A stretch of 63,510 nucleotides of DNA from Candidatus Gastranaerophilales bacterium (lineage in GTDB: Bacteria > Cyanobacteriota > Vampirovibrionia > Gastranaerophilales > Gastranaerophilaceae), in NCBI GenBank assembly GCA_944325825.1, contig CALVBP010000009.1, positions 1-63,510 on the forward strand, given 5' to 3'. Shown in pieces: positions 43,332 to 51,664 of the stretch. The translations under genes were made by a program, and so were the position numbers. A model generated the notes under the pieces. It was not told where the DNA came from. It ran no database searches and saw only the letters and a list, made by a program, of their open reading frames with translations. How positions within the stretch are numbered: position 1 is the stretch's first letter; each line of letters opens with the position of its first letter.

Positions 43332-43362
43332 GAAGGATAATTTATAAAGAAGGAAACTAAAA

Positions 43363-43782
43363 ATGTTAAAAATCAGATTAAAAAGATTAGGTGCAAAAAA
43401 AGCTCCTACATACAGAGTTATAGTTATTAACTCAACCACCAAAAGAGAAGGAAAACCTGTTGAAGAATTAGGTTACTATAATCCTAAAACTAAAGAGATG
43501 AAGTTGAACAAAGAACACGCTCTTGAATGGATTAAGAAAGGCGCGCAACCGACTGATACAGTTAAATATCTTATTGCAAACTGTAACGATGACGGGTCTT
43601 TGAACTACAAAAAATCTGAAAAAGTTAAATTATCTAAAAAAGCTCTAGCTAAAAAAGCTGAAGCTGAGGCTAAGGCTGCAGAAGAAGCAAAAGCAGCAGA
43701 AGAGGCTGCAAAGGCTGCAGCGGAAGCTGAAGCTGCTCCGGCAGAAGAAACTCCGGTTGAAGAAGCTGCTCCTGAAGCTTAG
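43363..43782 (+). CDS. rpsP: 30S ribosomal protein bS16 with Ala/Glu-rich C-terminal tail
   Basis: bS16 is a 30S assembly protein. The conserved core (about 1-85) begins [21 protein letters not shown] and includes [13 protein letters not shown]. It is followed by about 50 residues of Lys/Ala/Glu-rich low complexity ending EEAAPEA. Total 139 residues against about 80-90 in the family. AGAAGGAAAC precedes the ATG. rimM, trmD and rplS, usual neighbours, are absent and a terminator follows directly, so it is a single-gene unit. Confidence 0.95.
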   Translation: MLKIRLKRLGAKKAPTYRVIVINSTTKREGKPVEELGYYNPKTKEMKLNKEHALEWIKKGAQPTDTVKYLIANCNDDGSLNYKKSEKVKLSKKALAKKAEAEAKAAEEAKAAEEAAKAAAEAEAAPAEETPVEEAAPEA

Positions 43783-43802
43783 TTTGGATTTTCCAAGATA
43801 CA

Positions 43803-43850
43803 AAAAATCCTCCGTAAGATTAATGTTCTTTTACGGAGGATTTTTATTTT
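43803..43850 (+). terminator. Rho-independent terminator of rpsP
   Basis: AAAAATCCTCCGTAA (43803-43817) and its exact complement (43831-43845) make a 15-bp stem, followed by ATTTT. It may also serve the convergent operon ending at 43861. Confidence 0.85.
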
Positions 43851-43860
43851 AGAATATTTA

Positions 43861-44355
43861 CTAACGGATAAGTTTTTGGAGAATATTTTCTGCCCAGCTA
43901 ATCATTTCAGGATAACGTTCTTGTCTATGCCCGTGCATAAGCCATTCAACTTCATTTTGGCGAATATCTCCTATTTTATTTACTCCTTTGTATATAAAAG
44001 AGTACATTCCGGTTCTGTCTGCTCCGGCTTTGCAATGCAGATGAGCTTTCCCTTGATTATTTTTTATGCTTTGGATAAGTTCAAGAAATGCAAAAATCTT
44101 ATTTTCTTCCGGAGCAGCGCTTGTCGTCGGAATGTTATGATATTTCATTCCCAGACTTTCTACGACGGTTTTTTCATCAAAATCAAGCTTGGGATTGTGC
44201 ATTGTTCTAAAATTGATAATGTCTGTAACACCTCTGTTTTTAAGCCAGATAAAATCATCTCGCATTGGCTGAGCCGAGCGGGAGAGGTAATAATCAATTT
44301 TTGCATAATTCTCAGGTTTACCTTTGAAAATCAAGTTGGTTGGTTGGATTTTCAT
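43861..44355 (-). CDS. Protein tyrosine phosphatase (CX5R family)
   Basis: The 164-residue protein carries the P-loop HCKAGADRTG (C108, R114) typical of dual-specificity/tyrosine phosphatases, with LSRSAQP and NRGVTDIINFR upstream as in fungal/bacterial DSP-like phosphatases. Substrate unknown. I use the ATG at 44355 with AAAAAAGG 8 nt upstream rather than a GTG three codons earlier. Last gene of the MATE-rsmE-cca-phosphatase operon. Confidence 0.88.
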   Translation of the reverse strand: MKIQPTNLIFKGKPENYAKIDYYLSRSAQPMRDDFIWLKNRGVTDIINFRTMHNPKLDFDEKTVVESLGMKYHNIPTTSAAPEENKIFAFLELIQSIKNNQGKAHLHCKAGADRTGMYSFIYKGVNKIGDIRQNEVEWLMHGHRQERYPEMISWAENILQKLIR

Positions 44356-44382
44356 AATACACACCTTTTTTATTAGATTATA

Positions 44383-45801
44383 TCACAAAGAAAAATTTTT
44401 TATAAAGAGTTCAGCTTCTTCTTTTGTTGTAATGTCTCCATTCATTTGAGCTTCTTTGAGCTTGGTTATTATTTCTCCGAGTTTTGGGGACTGAGAAATT
44501 CCTAGAATTTTCATAATTTCATTACCATCAAGAAGCTTGGGAAGCGGTTTTAGAGTATCTTTTCTTTCAAGGTAAAAGTTCAAAAGTTTATCAAGTCCGT
44601 TAAGATTATTCTCTACCATTTCTTCCGTAATTTCCGGACCTCTGGCTGAGAGCCGGTCTGCTTTTGCAAGAATAATGTTATCAATAACACAGTTTTCCAT
44701 TTTTCTTAAGTACCGCATCATAACTTTTTCATTCAAATCAGGTGCACTCAGAACTCCGGATGGGTAAATATGGTATTTTATCATTTGTGAAATATACTCA
44801 ATTTGTTTTTTAGAGAATTTTAAATCTTTAAGAAGTTGAACACACATTTTAGAGCCGACTTCATCATGTTTGATAAACCGATGACGGGCATTACAATTTG
44901 CACACTCGGGTTTGTTGTATAAACATTCAAACTTATCGCATTTTCCGTTTTCAATTGTCCATACAGAATATTTTCCTATATCATGGAGAAATCCTGCAAG
45001 TTTGAGGTGATTAATCCTTGGAAATCCGCCAAAATCTATAGAATCCATATGAGATTTTGCTTCCCGCGGTAATTCTTCATACAGGATTTCAATATTTCTA
45101 ACCGTTTCAATAACGTGATGAAATAAATCCAAATGATGATGAGAATTAGGTGTAACCAGTTTTAGTTCTTTAACACAGGGAAATATTTTTTCTAACAACT
45201 TAAAATTATCCATTAATAAAAGTGTTTCGGAAGCGTACTTTCCTCCGAAAAGTTTCATTAATTCATAATGGATTCTCTCTTTAGCAGGATTAAGAGCAAG
45301 AGGTAAATATTTGGAAATACTCTCCTTTAGTTCCTGTGTCATTTCAAACCCTGTTGTAGACAGGAATCGAAACCCCCTTAAAATTCTTAAAGAATCATCT
45401 TTGAAATTTTGTTCTCTTACAGGACGGAGCTTTTTATTTTTTAAATCCTCCATCCCTCCTGTAATATCTATAAATTTATCGTTTTCTAAATCATAAGCAA
45501 TTGCATTGATTGTAAAATCTCTTCTTAACAAGTCTTCTTCAATGTTGTTGCCTTCTATTTCAGAAATATCAAGGTAATTAATTTTATCCTGTAAAACGAC
45601 TCTGTATATTTTATTTACACTATCAAGTATAATGAAAGTCCCTTCAAATTGTTCGGCAATATTTTTTGCATAAGCTTCTGCATTTTTTATTGCAATATCA
45701 CGGTCAGTAGAGAATTTCCCGGTCAAAAAATCACGGACGGCTCCGCCAACAAGGTATCCTTTATGAAGTTTTGAAATAATAAAATCATCCCTTATATTCA
45801 T
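44383..45801 (-). CDS. cca: tRNA nucleotidyltransferase (CCA-adding family) with HD domain
   Basis: The 472-residue class II nucleotidyltransferase has GGAVRDFLTG and DRDI (D33, D35), the RRDFTINAIAYD motif and RILRGFRF, then an HD domain (LHDIGK). It repairs or adds the 3' CCA of tRNAs. tRNA-Thr in this window lacks encoded CCA, so the activity is needed. An insert in the HD domain contains several cysteines (CDKFEC...CANC), a likely zinc site. Some bacteria split CC- and A-adding activities; I cannot tell which this is. Overlaps rsmE by 17 bp. Confidence 0.92.
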   Translation of the reverse strand: MNIRDDFIISKLHKGYLVGGAVRDFLTGKFSTDRDIAIKNAEAYAKNIAEQFEGTFIILDSVNKIYRVVLQDKINYLDISEIEGNNIEEDLLRRDFTINAIAYDLENDKFIDITGGMEDLKNKKLRPVREQNFKDDSLRILRGFRFLSTTGFEMTQELKESISKYLPLALNPAKERIHYELMKLFGGKYASETLLLMDNFKLLEKIFPCVKELKLVTPNSHHHLDLFHHVIETVRNIEILYEELPREAKSHMDSIDFGGFPRINHLKLAGFLHDIGKYSVWTIENGKCDKFECLYNKPECANCNARHRFIKHDEVGSKMCVQLLKDLKFSKKQIEYISQMIKYHIYPSGVLSAPDLNEKVMMRYLRKMENCVIDNIILAKADRLSARGPEITEEMVENNLNGLDKLLNFYLERKDTLKPLPKLLDGNEIMKILGISQSPKLGEIITKLKEAQMNGDITTKEEAELFIKNFSL

Positions 45802-46516
45802 AAATAATGTTTCCTAACCCGACAATTACAGCGGTTTCAGCCTTTAAAATCAAGTCCCCGAGAGATAAAAGCGGAAGATTTTTTCCCCTGAATAAGTCAA
45901 ATTCTTTCTGAGAAAAACCTCCTTCCGGCCCTATAATGACCAGAATTTTTTCACTTTTTTTTATTTTATTTTTTGTCAAATACTGTTTTAAGGATTCATC
46001 AGCAGAGCGCTCTGCCAAAACAATTATTTTATCAAATTTGTTATCAAATACATTCTCAAAGGTTGTAATATCATAGCAAGTTGGAATTTTGGCTCTTTCA
46101 CACTGTTTTGATGCTTCATACATTACTTTTTGCCACTTTTCCTGCTTTTTCGAAAGTACGGTCTTATTAAGTGCGCAATTATCAGTAATAACGGGATAAA
46201 CCCCTCTTATACCGAGCTCAGTTGCTTTTTCCATTATTGTAAGCTGTGCATCACTTCGCAGCGGTGATTGAGCCAGGTATAAATCAAAATCCAAATCTCT
46301 TTTTGAGGGGTAAGCCTTTTCAATTTCGCAAATAATTTTTGAAGAATCAATATCTTTTACTACGGTTTCATATTGAATCTGATTTTCATCTATCAAAAAC
46401 AGTTTTTCCCCCCGTTTTATTCTTAAAGCTTTTGCAAGATGACGGTAGTTTTCACTGTCTGATATTATTATTTGATTATCTTTTTTATCTTCCGTTTTAA
46501 TAAAAAAATGCGGCAT
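45785..46516 (-). CDS. rsmE: 16S rRNA m3U1498 methyltransferase
   Basis: The 243-residue SPOUT-family protein has the PUA-like N-terminus (HLAKALRIKRGE) and the C-terminal knot IIGPEGGFSQKEFDL, ending LSLGDLILKAETAVIVGL. RsmE methylates U1498 in 16S rRNA. It starts 1 bp after the MATE gene and overlaps the CCA enzyme gene. Confidence 0.95.
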   Translation of the reverse strand: MPHFFIKTEDKKDNQIIISDSENYRHLAKALRIKRGEKLFLIDENQIQYETVVKDIDSSKIICEIEKAYPSKRDLDFDLYLAQSPLRSDAQLTIMEKATELGIRGVYPVITDNCALNKTVLSKKQEKWQKVMYEASKQCERAKIPTCYDITTFENVFDNKFDKIIVLAERSADESLKQYLTKNKIKKSEKILVIIGPEGGFSQKEFDLFRGKNLPLLSLGDLILKAETAVIVGLGNIIYEYKG

Positions 46517-46517
46517 C

Positions 46518-47840
46518 TTAATACCCTTTTTGAAGTTGTCTGAGTGTTTTAAATTTAAACATAAGATTCGTGAACATTATTGTACATAAAATTATAGCCG
46601 AAACAATTAATCCGTACCAGAAACCTACAAGATTGAGTTTATAATTTAGAGCAAGTACGCATCCTAACGGGATAGAGACAAGCCAGTAGGCAATAAAGTT
46701 TGCAATCATTACTATTCCTGTTTGTTTCAGCCCTCTAAAGACTCCTGCAAGTGTAACCTGTAACCCGTCAAACACCTGGAAGAAACATAAAATATACATA
46801 ACCGGAATGCCGACCTCTATTAGGTGTAAATCTTTTGTAAAAAGACTTATTAATAAATCAGGAAATATTGCTATAATAATTGCGCTAAAGGTCATAAAAG
46901 CAACGGACATTCCCATCCCTACATAAGAATATCTTCTGAGAGAAAAGAAGTCTTTTGCACCGTTTGCGAATCCGACTTTTACGGCGCTGGCATTTGCTAT
47001 AGCGAGCGGGACCATAAAAGAGACCGTTGTAATCGTGCAGACTACGTTCTGGGCTGCAGCGTAAACTCCGTCAACTCTGCCCATAATTACTGTAATACTG
47101 TTAAACGCAACAAATTCTATTAATATTGCAAGCGAGGACGGAATTCCTACTCTTAGCAAATCAATATAATAATTTTTATCTTTATGGTGCTTTATATTAA
47201 CCTTCATATAACAATATATAAAAAGTACAATTCCCATAAGATATCTTGTGATTAATGTAGCAACGGCTAATCCAATGGCTCCCAGCTCCGGTATTAAACC
47301 AAAACCAAAAACAAATGCAATATTTAAAAATAAATTAACAAATATGCAAATAACCGTAAGTATATTGGGGAAAACTACGATTTCAAACGCTTGCAGGAAT
47401 TCTTTCGACATCGTATGCAAATATGCTCCGAAGGTAGAAAAAGCCGTTACAAAAAAATATTCTTTAATAATAGGATTTAATTCCTCTGCAAACCCGAGCC
47501 TGTCAATAAACGGAATTGCTGCCAGAATACATATTGAGGCAAGCAAAGATAAAATTGCAGTGAATTTCAGAGAAGGATAGAAATATTTTTCAGGTTCTTT
47601 GTTTCCACCTCTGTAGTTTGAAAGAATCGGTGAGATACTTGTTAAAACCCCGATACCAAAAGTCATAATACAGTTAATGATAGCTGTTGCAATACTTATT
47701 GCGGCAAGGGTGTTTGTAGAATGTCTGCCGGCTACTATAACATCTCCCACTCCAATTAGTATAAATCCCAGGTTTCCCAGTATTACAGGGCAGGCTAAGC
47801 GCAGTATATCCTTAATATAAAACCAATTTTTCTTAAACAT
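46518..47840 (-). CDS. MATE family efflux transporter
   Basis: The 440-residue protein has twelve membrane segments and MATE/NorM features such as LACPVILGNLGFILIGVGD and FLQAFEIVVFP. Such carriers export cationic drugs or metabolites by Na+ or H+ antiport. A longer frame begins at 47888, but the ATG at 47840 is favoured: TACAAT (47850-47855) lies 9 nt upstream and no ribosome-binding site is present. First gene of its operon, divergent from the sigma-28-controlled gene. Confidence 0.92.
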   Translation of the reverse strand: MFKKNWFYIKDILRLACPVILGNLGFILIGVGDVIVAGRHSTNTLAAISIATAIINCIMTFGIGVLTSISPILSNYRGGNKEPEKYFYPSLKFTAILSLLASICILAAIPFIDRLGFAEELNPIIKEYFFVTAFSTFGAYLHTMSKEFLQAFEIVVFPNILTVICIFVNLFLNIAFVFGFGLIPELGAIGLAVATLITRYLMGIVLFIYCYMKVNIKHHKDKNYYIDLLRVGIPSSLAILIEFVAFNSITVIMGRVDGVYAAAQNVVCTITTVSFMVPLAIANASAVKVGFANGAKDFFSLRRYSYVGMGMSVAFMTFSAIIIAIFPDLLISLFTKDLHLIEVGIPVMYILCFFQVFDGLQVTLAGVFRGLKQTGIVMIANFIAYWLVSIPLGCVLALNYKLNLVGFWYGLIVSAIILCTIMFTNLMFKFKTLRQLQKGY

Positions 47841-47918
47841 AATATCTTTATTGTAACTTAAATAAAAGCCCCTTTTGTAACAAAACATAAAGTTATGTAA
47901 ATAATTGTAACAAAATCC

Positions 47919-47945
47919 TAAAGTTTTTAGAAAAAATGCCGTAAT
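47919..47945 (+). promoter_or_regulatory. Sigma-28 (FliA)-type promoter
   Basis: TAAAGTTT-N11-GCCGTAAT on the plus strand: exact -35 and spacing, -10 with a few mismatches after GCCG. It lies 43-69 nt before the ATG at 47988. Confidence 0.8.
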
Positions 47946-47987
47946 ACACAGTATAGAACCAAGAAAAAGGAAAAGGAGACTTAAATT

Positions 47988-49493
47988 ATGGGTATGTCAG
48001 CATCACAAGCAAGGTATTTAGGATTAATTGCAAGACAATCTAACCTTGAATATCAAGGTCAGCAAATTAACCAGGAAAGAACAATTCTTTCACAACAGTG
48101 CACGGCACTATATAACAGCTTATTGGCAATGGAAGTTCCAACGCCGCCTTCAACAAGTGACTTTACATCTATACAATATTCAGGACAGAACGGCGCAACT
48201 ACCTATACATTTGATGCCAGCGCTGTGAAACCGGGTTCTGATGGCGGATATCGTATTACCCTTGGTACAACCGAGTATGGTCAATCATTGAGTAAAAATA
48301 CAGGTTATGTAACAACAAGTGCTGGTGCAGAAACCGTATATGGTAAGTTTGTTACACTTCAAACTTACGGTGAATTTGGTGAAAGTACTATCCAGCATGT
48401 GGGGTATGAGTTAGGAACTCAAGAACCAACAGGTAATGAAAAATTTATGAAAATGGTTCCCGGCAGCAGCCTTAATGTCGGTGATATGGTATATGTGCTT
48501 CAGGATGGGCAATTTCTTGCAACTGAAATGACAGAAGAAATGAAAAACGGCGATGTATATGTCCTTTCAAATGAAGGAGATGTATACAATGCTGAACTCG
48601 GTGATAAACCAATCGGTGCAGAAATTACCAAGGAAATTCCGGGAGAATTCGAGCCGAAAAATATATCTAAAGATGCAATATCTAATTTCTTTGTATATGA
48701 AAACGGTGAAATTAGAGTTGCTACCGAAAATGATTTTGAGGCTGTTACTGGCAGCGGTACATCAATTGAATATAGACTTAAAGACGGTGTTACATATTTA
48801 TGGGAAAATGGTACAACAGAAGACAGTGCTTCATTTAGCAATGATACCGACAAATTGCTTATCGCAGGAAAAACACCTTATACATTACAAGAAGCTTTAA
48901 ATAAAGGTATCATAAATCAAACAGATTATGACGGTTATGTTAATGCAATAAATAACGCCGGAATCAGCTATGGCAGCGGTGTATATGGTCCGGATGATTT
49001 CTATCTCTATGTTGATGATAATAATAGAATCCACTTCGCACTTATTTCAGACGTAAATGATAATAGCGGCGCTGCAGTAACATATGATTATATTGCTAAC
49101 GGAGCTTATACTAAAAATACAGAATACGATTACACTCAATTGGAATTTGATGTTTCAACAGGTAGAATTACTTCTATAACAATTCCTACAACTTACGATG
49201 CCGAAGGCAAACCTTTAACATATACAACAATTGATGTTAGCGCAGAAACTGTAACAGATGAAGCAGCATACCAAGATGCTTATGCGCAGTATGAATATGA
49301 ACAGTATTTATATGATAAAAAACAACAAGAAATCAATGCTAAGACTGAAATTATCCAACAGGAAGACAGAAACCTTGAATTGAAACTGCAGAGACTGGAT
49401 AATGAAAGAACCCAGATTACAACAGAAATTGAAGCAGTAGAAAAAGTAATCAATGATAACATTGAATCTTCATACAAAACATTCTCCGGCTAG
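47988..49493 (+). CDS. Flagellum-associated-like secreted protein, 501 residues
   Basis: The N-terminus MGMSASQARYLGLIARQSN and the following QINQERTILSQQ coiled coil, together with a C-terminal coiled coil (LKLQRLDNERTQITTEIEAVEK), resemble hook-associated or flagellin-like exported proteins with helical ends and a variable beta-rich middle (about 60-410, rich in Thr/Gly/Tyr). There is no Sec signal peptide. AAGGAG lies about 8 nt before the ATG and a sigma-28 promoter lies upstream. I infer export through the flagellar machinery or a related system; the exact identity is unknown. Confidence 0.7.
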   Translation: MGMSASQARYLGLIARQSNLEYQGQQINQERTILSQQCTALYNSLLAMEVPTPPSTSDFTSIQYSGQNGATTYTFDASAVKPGSDGGYRITLGTTEYGQSLSKNTGYVTTSAGAETVYGKFVTLQTYGEFGESTIQHVGYELGTQEPTGNEKFMKMVPGSSLNVGDMVYVLQDGQFLATEMTEEMKNGDVYVLSNEGDVYNAELGDKPIGAEITKEIPGEFEPKNISKDAISNFFVYENGEIRVATENDFEAVTGSGTSIEYRLKDGVTYLWENGTTEDSASFSNDTDKLLIAGKTPYTLQEALNKGIINQTDYDGYVNAINNAGISYGSGVYGPDDFYLYVDDNNRIHFALISDVNDNSGAAVTYDYIANGAYTKNTEYDYTQLEFDVSTGRITSITIPTTYDAEGKPLTYTTIDVSAETVTDEAAYQDAYAQYEYEQYLYDKKQQEINAKTEIIQQEDRNLELKLQRLDNERTQITTEIEAVEKVINDNIESSYKTFSG

Positions 49494-49844
49494 TGCTACG
49501 CACGTAGACTAACAGTCGGCAGACAAAGATAAAACTACAAGAAAGGAAACAAAAAAGAAGTCTGCCTCAATGGTGAATCTACAAACCGGAAAACAAATAA
49601 AGGCTACGCACGTAGACTAACAGTCGGCAGACAAAGATAAAACAACAGAAAGGAAACAAAAGAGCAAAAAAGACATCCCACATCAAGAATCCCCTGTTAA
49701 GGGACACATATAGTCGAAAATGATCGAGAGCCCCGAAGAGGGGCTCTCGATTTTGTAGAGATGACAAAGAGGCGGGCGAAAGAGTTAAGAGAGGAATATG
49801 GAGGAGATTCAATGCCCGCCGACTGGAGTTTACGTGCGTAGCAC
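49493..49844. mobile_element. MITE-like element with 27-28 bp terminal inverted repeats
   Basis: 49493-49520 starts GTGCTACGCACGTA and ends CAGTCGGC; 49818-49844 is its reverse complement with about 25 of 28 positions matching. The left end is repeated at about 49602-49629 in direct orientation and the right end at 49932-49958. No transposase is inside. The left end begins on the last base of the upstream gene's stop codon. Confidence 0.5.
49724..49754 (+). terminator. Terminator-like hairpin in the repeat region
   Basis: TCGAGAGCCCC and GGGGCTCTCGA form an 11-bp GC-rich stem followed by TTTTG. It can stop transcription from the gene ending at 49493, but part of the hairpin (from 49731) is within the 114-bp repeat unit. 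Confidence 0.55.
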
Positions 49845-50013
49845 CCCCGAAGAGGGGCTCTCGATTTTGTAGAGATGACAAAGAGGCGGGCGAAAGAGTT
49901 AAGAGAGGAATATGGAAGAGATTTAATGCCCGCCGACTGGAGTTTACGTGCGTAGCACCCCCGAAGAGGGGCTCTCGATTTTGTAGAGATGGCAAAGAGG
50001 CGGGCGAAAGAGT
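49731..50013. repeat. 114-bp tandem repeat, about 2.5 copies
   Basis: Units start at 49731, 49845 and 49959 with exact 114-bp spacing and few substitutions (for example GGAGGAGATTC versus GGAAGAGATTT). 114 is 38 codons, so a spurious minus-strand reading frame runs through, but it has no start signal or family. The last unit breaks off near 50013. Confidence 0.9.
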
Positions 50014-50025
50014 ATTTATATTTGC

Positions 50026-50089
50026 GCCCTCCCCTGCTCGGGGAGGGCTAGGGTGGGGACAAATAGTGAATAGTGAATAGTGAATTTCC
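50026..50089. repeat. Family C hairpin and GTGAATA heptamers
   Basis: CCCTCCCC/GGGGAGGG with a TGCTC loop is followed by three GTGAATA-type units (about 50066-50086). Same families as the island at 11.5-12.05 kb, with a different loop. 50090-50158 holds the promoter of the next gene. Confidence 0.75.
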
Positions 50090-50170
50090 TCTATTACCCT
50101 TGTTTTGATTCCGTCCGGCATGATAAAATGGAGCGGATGACTTTTGTATAAAAACCTGTATAATAAAATT

Positions 50171-50665
50171 ATGAAAAAGTTTTTATTTGTTATATTTTCT
50201 TTGATAATCCTCCCGGTTTCAGCGCAAGAAATGGTGCTCAAAGCCGGAGTTTCCGTGGATGATGTGCCAAAAGCTCTGTACGGAAGCTGGCGGGTAAACG
50301 CAAAACTGGACGATACTAACAGCAGAACAACTTTTAAACCGCAGAGTATTGATTTTTGGAATCTATCGAGGATAGGTAATAAAATTACTCTTGATAACCC
50401 TTTTAGCGGAGCTAATGCAGAGATATCAGTAAGTACGGTTGAGGGTAATCTGGTGGTATTTTCTAAAAAATTACCATATGACAATAATAAGGTATTGACG
50501 GACACAGTGACCATACGGCTTAATGATAACACTTTTAGCGGTATAAACAGTCTGACTCTTGAATCTTATTCGTTGATAGACAATCATTTGATGAAGACAG
50601 AGTATGCGAGATATTTAATTGAGGGAGAAAAGATTTCCGGCGATAGCGTGATTAAAGGAAATTAG
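50171..50665 (+). CDS. Secreted protein of unknown function
   Basis: The 164-residue protein has a clear signal peptide (MKKFLFVIFSLIILPVSAQ), predicted cleavage after SAQ. The mature part is beta-rich (GSWRVNAKLDDT, GNKITLDNPFSG) and may be a small barrel or lipocalin-like fold; no family recognised. The start at 50171 is 6 nt after TATAAT (50159-50164) with no ribosome-binding site, so a leaderless mRNA is likely. It is followed by a cobalamin riboswitch that belongs to the next operon. Confidence 0.75.
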   Translation: MKKFLFVIFSLIILPVSAQEMVLKAGVSVDDVPKALYGSWRVNAKLDDTNSRTTFKPQSIDFWNLSRIGNKITLDNPFSGANAEISVSTVEGNLVVFSKKLPYDNNKVLTDTVTIRLNDNTFSGINSLTLESYSLIDNHLMKTEYARYLIEGEKISGDSVIKGN

Positions 50666-50754
50666 TAATTAATATTTGTATAAAAACTGTGGTTTTATTT
50701 TATTTTTTGAAAGAGATTTTAATATCTAAGCGGTCTGTTAAAAGTAAAAATTTA

Positions 50755-50783
50755 TTGACTATTTATTCCTGTTATTTTACGAT
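50755..50783 (+). promoter_or_regulatory. Candidate promoter of the cobalamin-riboswitch operon
   Basis: TTGACT (50755-50760) and TACGAT (50778-50783) with a 17-nt spacer. A start about 6 nt downstream would trim the first bases of the riboswitch P1 strand, so a slightly different -10 is also possible. Confidence 0.45.
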
Positions 50784-50864
50784 AAGGTAAACTTTATATA
50801 GGGAAACAACGGTGGAAATCCGTGACTGTGCCGCAGCCGTTATAGCCGGAATACCTTCATCATA
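50784..50864 (+). promoter_or_regulatory. Cobalamin riboswitch
   Basis: The sequence shows the conserved core of the cobalamin aptamer: GGGAA, then CGGTGGAAATCCG, ACTGTGCCGCAGCCG and the B12-box-like AGCCGGAATACCTTCATC. AAGGTA at the start pairs with TACCTT. It lies 83 nt or more before the first possible start codon, and a terminator-like hairpin follows. Such switches turn off B12 uptake, synthesis or B12-alternative genes when cobalamin is plentiful. Confidence 0.85.
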
Positions 50865-50866
50865 GT

Positions 50867-50905
50867 ACAATACTTCGGGCTAAAGTATTGTTAAATTTTT
50901 ATTTT
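50867..50905 (+). terminator. Expression-platform hairpin of the riboswitch
   Basis: ACAATACTT and AAGTATTGT form a 9-bp stem with the 7-nt loop CGGGCTA, followed by a T-rich tract (TAAATTTTTATTTT). It could be the terminator of the switch. GGCTA in the loop is complementary to TAGCC at about 50843-50847, so a loop-loop contact is also conceivable. Confidence 0.6.
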
Positions 50906-50946
50906 GTGGGTAAAAATTTCAAAAATATGATTTAAGGAGTAAGCAG

Positions 50947-51003
50947 ATGGGGCGGCAGACAAAGAAGGACTTAAGAATTGCCGCATTCTGTTCAAAATGT
51001 TAA
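50947..51003 (+). CDS. Possible 18-codon leader ORF
   Basis: AAGGAG lies 7 nt before an ATG opening 18 codons (starting MGRQTKKDL). It overlaps the next gene by 26 bp in another frame. It may couple translation to that gene. Part of it (CGGCAGACAAAGA) is identical to the repeat at 49516-49528, so it could also be a repeat remnant. Confidence 0.35.
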   Translation: MGRQTKKDLRIAAFCSKC

Positions 51004-51664
51004 TAAGGTAAACTCCGGAACCTGTCCGCACGGGCTGGCACCCGGGGCTTGTCCTGTCTGCTCAAAAATGGGCGGCGGAGGGGGCAGAGTCGGTGAACGA
51101 CCGCAAAAGCCAGGCGAGATGAGTTATCACCAGTGTGCAATGATTGGCGCTATGATGCGGGCACGTGAACATAGAATAGAAGCCCATGAACAAAACCTTC
51201 AAAAGCATCTGGAAGTGCTCAAGAATTTTGAAAACACAATGGCAAAACTTGCGGCTAGTATGCAGGAATTTGTTCAGAGTATTTCTAATAATATTCTTTT
51301 AAAACCGGCTGCATTTGTGATAAAAAATATTGCTTTGCCGGTTGTTAATTTTATTAGAAACCTTCCTCTTGCTCTTGTAAACTTTGTTGAAAGAATTGCA
51401 GCTTTAAAGGAAAAACTTGTCGATATTACCGATAAACTTAATGCAATTTTTGGCGAGGCGAAGGCTTTTGTTGAAAAGAAAATCACAGAACTTGTAAGCG
51501 TTTTAAAATCTAAATTTGAAGGCTTATTTAAAGTCTTTAAACGTAATAATACAGATGATGAAGATACAAAAATTGACGATGATAAAAAAATTTTTAATTT
51601 AAAAACTATATTACACAAATTAAGACGGAAGAAAAAAGATGAACGTAGTACCGAAGATAAATAA
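50978..51664 (+). CDS. Cys-motif helical protein under B12 riboswitch
   Basis: The 228-residue protein most likely starts at TTG 50978 (AAGGA 8 nt upstream). The N-terminus holds a three-cysteine motif, CPHGLAPGACPVC (C16, C25, C28), then a Gly-rich run and a conserved-looking SYHQCAMIGAMMRAREHR. The remainder is coiled-coil or amphipathic helix (about 70-190) with a basic/acidic tail. No family recognised. The cysteines and histidines could bind metal, haem or a corrinoid. It overlaps the next gene by 26 bp, and both are downstream of a cobalamin riboswitch. Confidence 0.7.
   Translation: MPHSVQNVNKVNSGTCPHGLAPGACPVCSKMGGGGGRVGERPQKPGEMSYHQCAMIGAMMRAREHRIEAHEQNLQKHLEVLKNFENTMAKLAASMQEFVQSISNNILLKPAAFVIKNIALPVVNFIRNLPLALVNFVERIAALKEKLVDITDKLNAIFGEAKAFVEKKITELVSVLKSKFEGLFKVFKRNNTDDEDTKIDDDKKIFNLKTILHKLRRKKKDERSTEDK

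Noticed and set aside
49493-49530. Integron attC site
   Set aside because: The inverted ends looked attC-like, but GTTRRRY/RYYYAAC core sites are missing and there is no integrase or cassette structure.
49579-50532. 317-residue minus-strand ORF with three repeated blocks of about 38 residues
   Set aside because: The repeats come from the 114-bp tandem DNA repeat, whose length is a multiple of three. There is no start signal or family, and the frame covers the signal peptide gene at 50171 on the other strand.
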